From CAZVEV01 sp964625865 (GTDB lineage: Bacteria; Planctomycetota; Phycisphaerae; SM23-33), in contig CAZVEV010000268.1 in NCBI GenBank assembly GCA_964625865.1, positions 1 to 8,771 of the forward strand: DNA of 8,771 nt. The letters are read 5' to 3'. Under the pieces are notes generated by a model. It did no database searches, had not been told where the DNA came from, and was given only the letters and a program-made list of their open reading frames with translations. Positions 5,635 to 8,771 of the stretch are shown piece by piece (within the stretch, counting starts at the first letter, position 1; every line of letters starts with the position of its first letter). Made by a program: the position numbers and the translations under genes.

Positions 5635-7533
5635 CTACGCCTCGGCGGCGGCCTTCTCGCGTCTCATCTGGCTCACGGCCCGCCAGCCGGTGTAAAGGAG
5701 GAAGGCCGTGATCATCAGCAGGACAATGTCGGCGACCAGCAGGACGGGCTTGTCCGTCCTGTAGTAGATCGGGATCAGGCGGATGAGGTTGGCCAGCGTG
5801 GTGACCATCATCAGCACGCCGGGGATCACGGCGAACATGAACCGCTTGCCGTGGCGGATCAGCCAGATCGCCGCCAGACCCAGGACCATGCTCGCCAGCA
5901 ACTGGTTGCACGTGCCGAAGATCGCCCACAGGGCATTGACCCCGCCGGTAAACGCAAACGCCAGCATCAGGCCCACCGCGATGGCGGAGTTGACCCAGTA
6001 TTGCCGCAACACCATCAGCAGCCCGCGAAAGGCCCCGGTCGTCGCCACGACCCGCGACGGGGGCGGCGTGTCCGGGTCGGCCGGCGCGTGGGGAATGCCC
6101 TCGGCCCCGATGTGCGTCAGGGCCTCTTCGTCCATCGCCGACTCGGCGGCGGCGACCGGCTCGGCGAACACGTCGTAGTGCCCGAAGATCGTCCGCCAGA
6201 TCTCCTCGATGAGGTATCGCGTCAGGCGGATGGCGGTGTCCAGCGTGGTCACCAGGAAGCCCTCGAGCAGGACCATGCCCGCCAGCGCGCCGATCGCGAG
6301 GGTCATCTCGCCCCCGAACGCCGCCCGCGCCGCCCCGCCGACGGCCATCGCGAAGCCCATCACCGGATTGCCCTTCCCCACCCCCGGATGCACGTCGGCG
6401 AGGTAGTTGGCCTTGGTGGTCCCGGCGACCAGGACGGCCACCACGCAGGCAGCCAGGAAGCTCTCCAGCAGCATGCCGTAATACCCGATCTGTCTCGCCG
6501 CCCGCTCGCTGGTCAGTTGCTTGCACGTGGTTCCGCTGGCGCAGAGGCTGTGGAAGCCGCTGACGGCGCCGCAGGCGATGAGGATGAACAGCATCGGCCA
6601 GAACGGCCCCTTGATCTGCTCGCCCTCGGCGATGTTCCATGCGGGAATCCCCCCCGCCGCATCCGTGCCTCGAATGCCCGCCACCACCAGCACGACCATC
6701 AGTGCCGTGATGCCCACGTACAGGATGTGGACGTTGATGAAGTCGCGGCTCTGCAGGAATATCCACACCGGGATGCCCGCCGCGATCAGCACGTAGGCGC
6801 TGAGCAGCAGCTTCCAGACCGTCGGGTCCAGCGTCACCGGGAAGTACACGCCCACGGTGATCGACACGGCGCAGACCAGGACGGCCAGCGCGCTGCAGAC
6901 CCAGACGTTGACCTTCTTCTTGACGTACATCCATCCCATCAGCGGCGCGACAGCCGTGATGCAGATCACGCTCATCGACGCGATCCCGCCGATCACCGCC
7001 TTGCCCTCGACCACGCGGAGCAGGGTCTGGCCTTCGGGCAGGGCGAGGCGGACGAACGGCAGCATGCTGGTCAGCGCCTTGGCCGACGCGTTCAGGAACG
7101 TCGCGCAGACCAGGGCGAGGATGACCACCAGGAAGATCGTCAGCGCGATAAACGCGTCGCGCCCGAGCAGGCGGCGGGCGACGGTGGCGATCGAGCGCCC
7201 GCCCTCGCGGGTGGCCATGTACGTCGCGAGGTAGTCGTGGACCGCGCCGATGAAGACCCCGCCGAACAGGATCCACAGGATGGCCGGCACCCAGCCGAAG
7301 ATGATGGCGATGACGGGCCCGAGGATAGGCCCGGCCCCGGCGATCGAAGCGTAGTGGTGGGCGAACACCACCGGCGTGGGCGTGGCGACGTAGTCTTGCC
7401 CGTCGGCCTGCGTGACGGCGGGGGTCTGGCGCGAATCGTCCTCGCCGATCGTCCGGGCGATGAAGGACGAGTACAGCCTGCCCGCGACGGCCAGCACGAC
7501 CGCCGATACGATAATCAACCACAAGACCGTCAT
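5635..7533 (-). CDS. cstA: CstA-family carbon starvation protein (membrane transporter)
   Basis: An integral inner-membrane protein of 632 aa. Characterised relatives import peptides (CstA) or pyruvate (BtsT) and are often induced when carbon is short. The substrate cannot be told from this sequence. Family hallmarks are FAHHYASIAGAGPILGP (57-73), GFHSLCASGTTCKQL (326-340), TLDTAIRLTRY (430-440) and LWAIFGTCNQLLAS (535-548). Hydrophobic segments run from residue 2 to about 615 and suggest some 15-18 membrane helices. A hydrophilic, acidic and proline-rich stretch (about 451-500) separates the CstA core from the last helices, which match the C-terminal CstA domain. It is shorter than the E. 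coli proteins (about 700 aa). The ATG at 7533 is preferred because AGGAAGGAG sits 9 nt upstream; the TTG two codons earlier is too close to it. recJ follows after 31 bp, so co-transcription is likely. Confidence 0.93.
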   Translation of the reverse strand: MTVLWLIIVSAVVLAVAGRLYSSFIARTIGEDDSRQTPAVTQADGQDYVATPTPVVFAHHYASIAGAGPILGPVIAIIFGWVPAILWILFGGVFIGAVHDYLATYMATREGGRSIATVARRLLGRDAFIALTIFLVVILALVCATFLNASAKALTSMLPFVRLALPEGQTLLRVVEGKAVIGGIASMSVICITAVAPLMGWMYVKKKVNVWVCSALAVLVCAVSITVGVYFPVTLDPTVWKLLLSAYVLIAAGIPVWIFLQSRDFINVHILYVGITALMVVLVVAGIRGTDAAGGIPAWNIAEGEQIKGPFWPMLFILIACGAVSGFHSLCASGTTCKQLTSERAARQIGYYGMLLESFLAACVVAVLVAGTTKANYLADVHPGVGKGNPVMGFAMAVGGAARAAFGGEMTLAIGALAGMVLLEGFLVTTLDTAIRLTRYLIEEIWRTIFGHYDVFAEPVAAAESAMDEEALTHIGAEGIPHAPADPDTPPPSRVVATTGAFRGLLMVLRQYWVNSAIAVGLMLAFAFTGGVNALWAIFGTCNQLLASMVLGLAAIWLIRHGKRFMFAVIPGVLMMVTTLANLIRLIPIYYRTDKPVLLVADIVLLMITAFLLYTGWRAVSQMRREKAAAEA

Positions 7534-7542
7534 GGCCAACGA

Positions 7543-7551
7543 CTCCTTCCT
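7543..7551 (-). promoter_or_regulatory. Strong ribosome binding site of the CstA-family gene
   Basis: AGGAAGGAG on the minus strand, with its GGAG at 7543-7546, is 9 nt before the ATG at 7533. Only 3 nt would separate it from the alternative TTG at 7539, which decides the start. Confidence 0.65.
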
Positions 7552-7574
7552 GGTTTATGCCGGATGCCGGCAAA

Positions 7575-7588
7575 CGCGAGATCTCGCG
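7575..7588. promoter_or_regulatory. 14-bp perfect palindrome in the CstA-family gene leader
   Basis: CGCGAGATCTCGCG is a perfect palindrome 42-55 bp upstream of the start codon. Its position in the leader fits an operator for a dimeric regulator, but no regulator gene is nearby and no family consensus is recognised. CTCGCGCGCGAG at 7884-7895 reuses the same half-site bases in the opposite arrangement. Confidence 0.3.
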
Positions 7589-7615
7589 ACACGGAGAGTC
7601 CACATCTGTCGCCCC

Positions 7616-7645
7616 AGCATATCCCACGCCCCCCGCCCCACGCAA
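7616..7645 (-). promoter_or_regulatory. Weak candidate promoter for the CstA-family gene and recJ
   Basis: On the minus strand TTGCGT (7645-7640) is followed after 18 bp by TATGCT (7621-7616). Each matches the sigma-70 hexamers at only about 3-4 of 6 bases, and the spacer is very G-rich. Transcription would start near 7609, placing the 7575-7588 palindrome in the leader. Confidence 0.22.
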
Positions 7646-7737
7646 CGGGCGAGGCCAGAAAAGCGGCGAGGGTCAAGAGAGGGCGAGAGTTGCCATATCA
7701 GGGCGTCTGGCCCAGACTCGTAATGGCGCGGGCCATG

Positions 7738-7990
7738 CTGGCCACTGAAGTTGCCAGCCCCCGTGCGGCCGCGAGAGGTCAGGCTCGTCCGAAGAGACGG
7801 CACGGAGCGAAAACGGAAACGTGGGCGTTTGTCGCAGGCGTGCGATGAGACGACAGTCAACGTTCGACGAGAACGACCGATATCTCGCGCGCGAGGAGAC
7901 GAATGAAGCGCCCCGCTCTTGGGGGACGTTCATATCGTGAGCACTGCCCGTTCCGGCAGGCAACGAGGGACTGGCAGCTTCAGCGGCCAG
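7738..7990. repeat. Diverged inverted repeat pair, 24 bp, 205 bp apart
   Basis: Positions 7738-7761 match the reverse complement of 7967-7990 at 21 of 24 bases; all three differences are transitions (A/G or C/T). The pair shares the cores CTGGCC, CTGAAG and TGCCAG. The right copy contains GGACTGGCAGC, which also occurs at 781-791 beside the mutS-proximal repeats. This looks like two copies of a REP-type dispersed repeat, or the ends of a short non-autonomous element. Confidence 0.6.
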
Positions 7991-7991
7991 T

Positions 7992-8012
7992 TGTGGGACC
8001 CTGGGTCCCACA
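7992..8012. repeat. 21-bp near-perfect palindrome
   Basis: TGTGGGACCC and GGGTCCCACA are perfect reverse complements separated by a single T. As DNA this is a compact palindrome suited to a dimeric protein; as RNA the loop is too tight for full pairing. It sits directly beside the right copy of the 7738-7990 repeat pair and about 80 bp downstream of the small ORF stop codon. Confidence 0.6.
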
Positions 8013-8016
8013 TCCC

Positions 8017-8047
8017 GACAGGCAGACCCAACGTCACGTTGCCTGTC
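8017..8047. repeat. 8-bp stem with palindromic loop
   Basis: GACAGGCA (8017-8024) and TGCCTGTC (8040-8047) are perfect reverse complements. The loop region contains AACGTCACGTT (8030-8040), itself symmetrical about one C. It lies about 43 bp after the stop codon of the minus-strand 72-aa ORF and could serve as its 3' hairpin, but no U-tract follows. Confidence 0.4.
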
Positions 8048-8089
8048 AGTGACGCCCACGCGAATCAGCCCCGATGTGGATCCCGTCCG

Positions 8090-8308
8090 CTACGTTTCGT
8101 CCGGAGTAATGACGGCGTAGCGTCTCAGCGCCGGCAGGATGGCCGCCACCTGCTCCTCGGGCCAATGGGCCAGGTAGAACTGCGCCAGGCGCCGCGTGGC
8201 TTGTCTCGTGCTGTCGTGATTGTCTTGGGCGCCTGGCGCGGCGGAGACCTCCGCCTTGCCGGGCCGGGCCCCTGTGCTCAGGTCCGACGGTCCAGTCTGA
8301 AAATGCAT
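8090..8308 (-). CDS. Possible small protein, 72 aa, unrecognised
   Basis: This frame runs from an ATG at 8308 to TAG at 8090. About four fifths of codon third positions are G or C. The second half has a plausible amphipathic helical sequence, ATRRLAQFYLAHWPEEQV (37-54), ending in LPALRRYAVITPDET. The first half is low in hydrophobic residues and may be disordered. A weak GAG lies 5 nt before the ATG. There is no membrane segment or known motif. Against it, the region contains a 12-bp inverted repeat (8182-8193 with 8228-8239) and a second hairpin (8240-8255), and a plus-strand frame overlaps it. It could be a real orphan gene, a remnant of a longer one, or non-coding. Confidence 0.35.
   Translation of the reverse strand: MHFQTGPSDLSTGARPGKAEVSAAPGAQDNHDSTRQATRRLAQFYLAHWPEEQVAAILPALRRYAVITPDET
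8182..8255. repeat. Inverted repeats inside the small ORF
   Basis: GCGCCAGGCGCC (8182-8193) is perfectly complementary to GGCGCCTGGCGC (8228-8239) across a 34-base loop. GGCGGAG (8240-8246) and CTCCGCC (8249-8255) form a second compact stem right beside it. Two adjacent stems in 74 bp suggest structured RNA or a palindromic repeat rather than ordinary coding sequence. Confidence 0.5.
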
Positions 8309-8602
8309 GGGAACTCAACCCCATCGTCAAGGCTGGTCGGGCTACCTGAAGATGCCAGGTCATGCGCCAGCGTTGGCGTCCATGCCAATTACATGTTAGG
8401 GTGATGTTCGGGTCTTGGCAAGCGCTATCTGAAGTTTTTTTCGGCGGGAAGGCCCTGGGCGCAGTTTGACCTAACTCATGTTGAACGAGTGCATTATGAA
8501 GGAGACGGACTTCCAGGGCGGCCCGGGGTCCATCCCGGCGTCCCCAGAACGCACGAGGCCGCGGCCTGAGCGACGATCTGTCGGCCAAGGGGGGGCAGGT
8601 CC
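8309..8602. other. Non-coding stretch, nothing firmly identified
   Basis: No supported gene. A T7 run at 8435-8441 has no good stem before it. TTGACC (8466-8471) is followed by CATTAT (8492-8497) at 20 bp, a poor promoter spacing. AAGGAG (8499-8504) has no start codon in range. AGGCCGCGGCCT (8556-8567) is a perfect 12-bp palindrome. The plus-strand frame from 8478 to 8735 encodes a low-complexity, Arg/Pro/Gly-rich peptide and is not called. Confidence 0.5.
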
Positions 8603-8677
8603 TTTTCGGGCGCAGCACGCGGCCAAGGGGCGGCTAAACGCCTCAGCCGCCCTCCGGCCGCGCGCTGCGCCCGGAAA
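8603..8677. repeat. Large imperfect hairpin, about 75 nt
   Basis: The outer arms are 8603-8624 and 8656-8677. They pair over 22 positions with one A/C mismatch (8617/8663) and one G-T wobble (8606/8674). A small 3x3 internal loop follows, then an 8-bp inner stem GGGCGGCT (8628-8635) with AGCCGCCC (8645-8652) around a 9-base loop. The stem is highly GC-rich. TTT precedes and AAA closes the outer arms, so there is no U-tract for termination on either strand. The integron core sites RYYYAAC and GTTRRRY are absent from its ends. It is probably a palindromic repeat or a structured RNA. Confidence 0.65.
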
Positions 8678-8728
8678 TCCTCACCGATCAGGGCAATCGC
8701 ATCTAAACCCTTGGTCGGTGTCAGCGCC

Positions 8729-8765
8729 GGTGTGAAAATGGGGTAAATCGGGCGGTTTGAAGATG
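8729..8765. repeat. Near-direct repeats at the right edge, possible mobile-element end
   Basis: GGTGTGAAAATG (8729-8740) and GGTTTGAAGATG (8754-8765) match at 10 of 12 bases with a 25-bp offset. A related GGTCGGTGTC lies just before (8713-8722). Multiple short repeats near a terminus occur in IS21-type insertion sequences, so an element might begin beyond the window. No transposase is visible, so this is a weak inference. Confidence 0.3.
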
Positions 8766-8771
8766 CGCGGT

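Larger units (their letters stand above)
7652..8089. other. Intergenic region rich in palindromic repeats, no supported gene
   Basis: I find no convincing gene between the CstA-family promoter region and the small ORF at 8090. Reading frames here are short, overlap on both strands and encode low-complexity peptides. The region holds a diverged inverted pair (7738-7761 with 7967-7990), the palindrome CTCGCGCGCGAG (7884-7895), a 21-bp palindrome (7992-8012) and an 8-bp stem (8017-8047). Confidence 0.6.

Noticed and set aside
5426..7645. Second long minus-strand frame across the transporter
   Set aside because: It overlaps the CstA-family gene in another phase and encodes Arg/Gly-rich low-complexity protein without hydrophobic segments.
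5335..7848. Plus-strand open frame of over 800 codons across the CstA-family gene
   Set aside because: It is antisense to a recognisable membrane transporter, has biased Asp/His/Arg/Gln composition and no motif. Shadow frame.
8313..8402. Integron attC site
   Set aside because: CCCTAAC and GTTGAGT on the minus strand resemble the core sites at plausible spacing, but the first base breaks the consensus and the internal L boxes do not pair.
7919..8404. Plus-strand 161-aa frame
   Set aside because: It runs through the 7967-8047 palindromes, has no good ribosome binding site and no recognisable motif, and competes with the better-looking minus-strand 72-aa frame.
8466..8504. Promoter plus ribosome binding site for a plus-strand gene
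   Set aside because: The -35 and -10 spacing is 20 bp, and AAGGAG at 8499-8504 has no start codon within reach.
8046..8618. Minus-strand 190-aa frame
   Set aside because: Arg/Pro/Gly-rich, low complexity, overlaps the 72-aa frame in another phase and starts within palindromic DNA.

Overview
This 8.8 kb window is GC-rich bacterial DNA. Its core is a co-oriented minus-strand block of three well-recognised housekeeping genes: a CstA-family transporter, then recJ (ssDNA 5'-3' exonuclease), then mutS (mismatch recognition ATPase). The high GC content and many GC-rich palindromic intergenic repeats would fit a Planctomycetota-type (for example Phycisphaerae) metagenome-derived contig. No marker gene here proves that, so the taxonomic guess is weak. 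A 10-N run at 3693-3702 shows the sequence is a scaffold with one assembly gap.

Layout, left to right. Positions 1-150 hold the edge of a dispersed repeat (1-12) and a 14-bp tandem repeat of nine units (14-139). A candidate promoter (157-185) and a Shine-Dalgarno sequence precede a plus-strand 172-aa protein of unknown function (233-751). This gene converges on mutS. The 189-bp space between their stop codons is packed with repeats: an 11-bp direct repeat, an 87-bp inverted repeat with 35-bp arms, and a hairpin whose arm touches the mutS stop codon. mutS (941-3571, minus) is separated from recJ (3855-5603, minus) by 283 bp carrying the gap and several copies of a GGGCGTGC motif. recJ starts 31 bp after the end of the CstA-family gene (5635-7533, minus), so these two are probably co-transcribed. 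The last 1.2 kb (7534-8771) holds no recognisable gene. It carries one possible 72-aa minus-strand ORF (8090-8308), many palindromes, a large hairpin (8603-8677), and repeat motifs at the right edge that might be the end of a mobile element.

Functionally, RecJ and MutS belong to the same process in characterised bacteria: MutS finds mismatches and RecJ is one of the exonucleases that can remove the marked strand. MutS here keeps a QxxLF-type sliding-clamp binding motif. The CstA-family protein is a membrane importer (peptide or pyruvate in studied members) with no obvious link to repair. I see no defence system, CRISPR array, toxin-antitoxin pair, tRNA or rRNA. The unusual content is in the intergenic repeats and the unidentified 172-aa protein.
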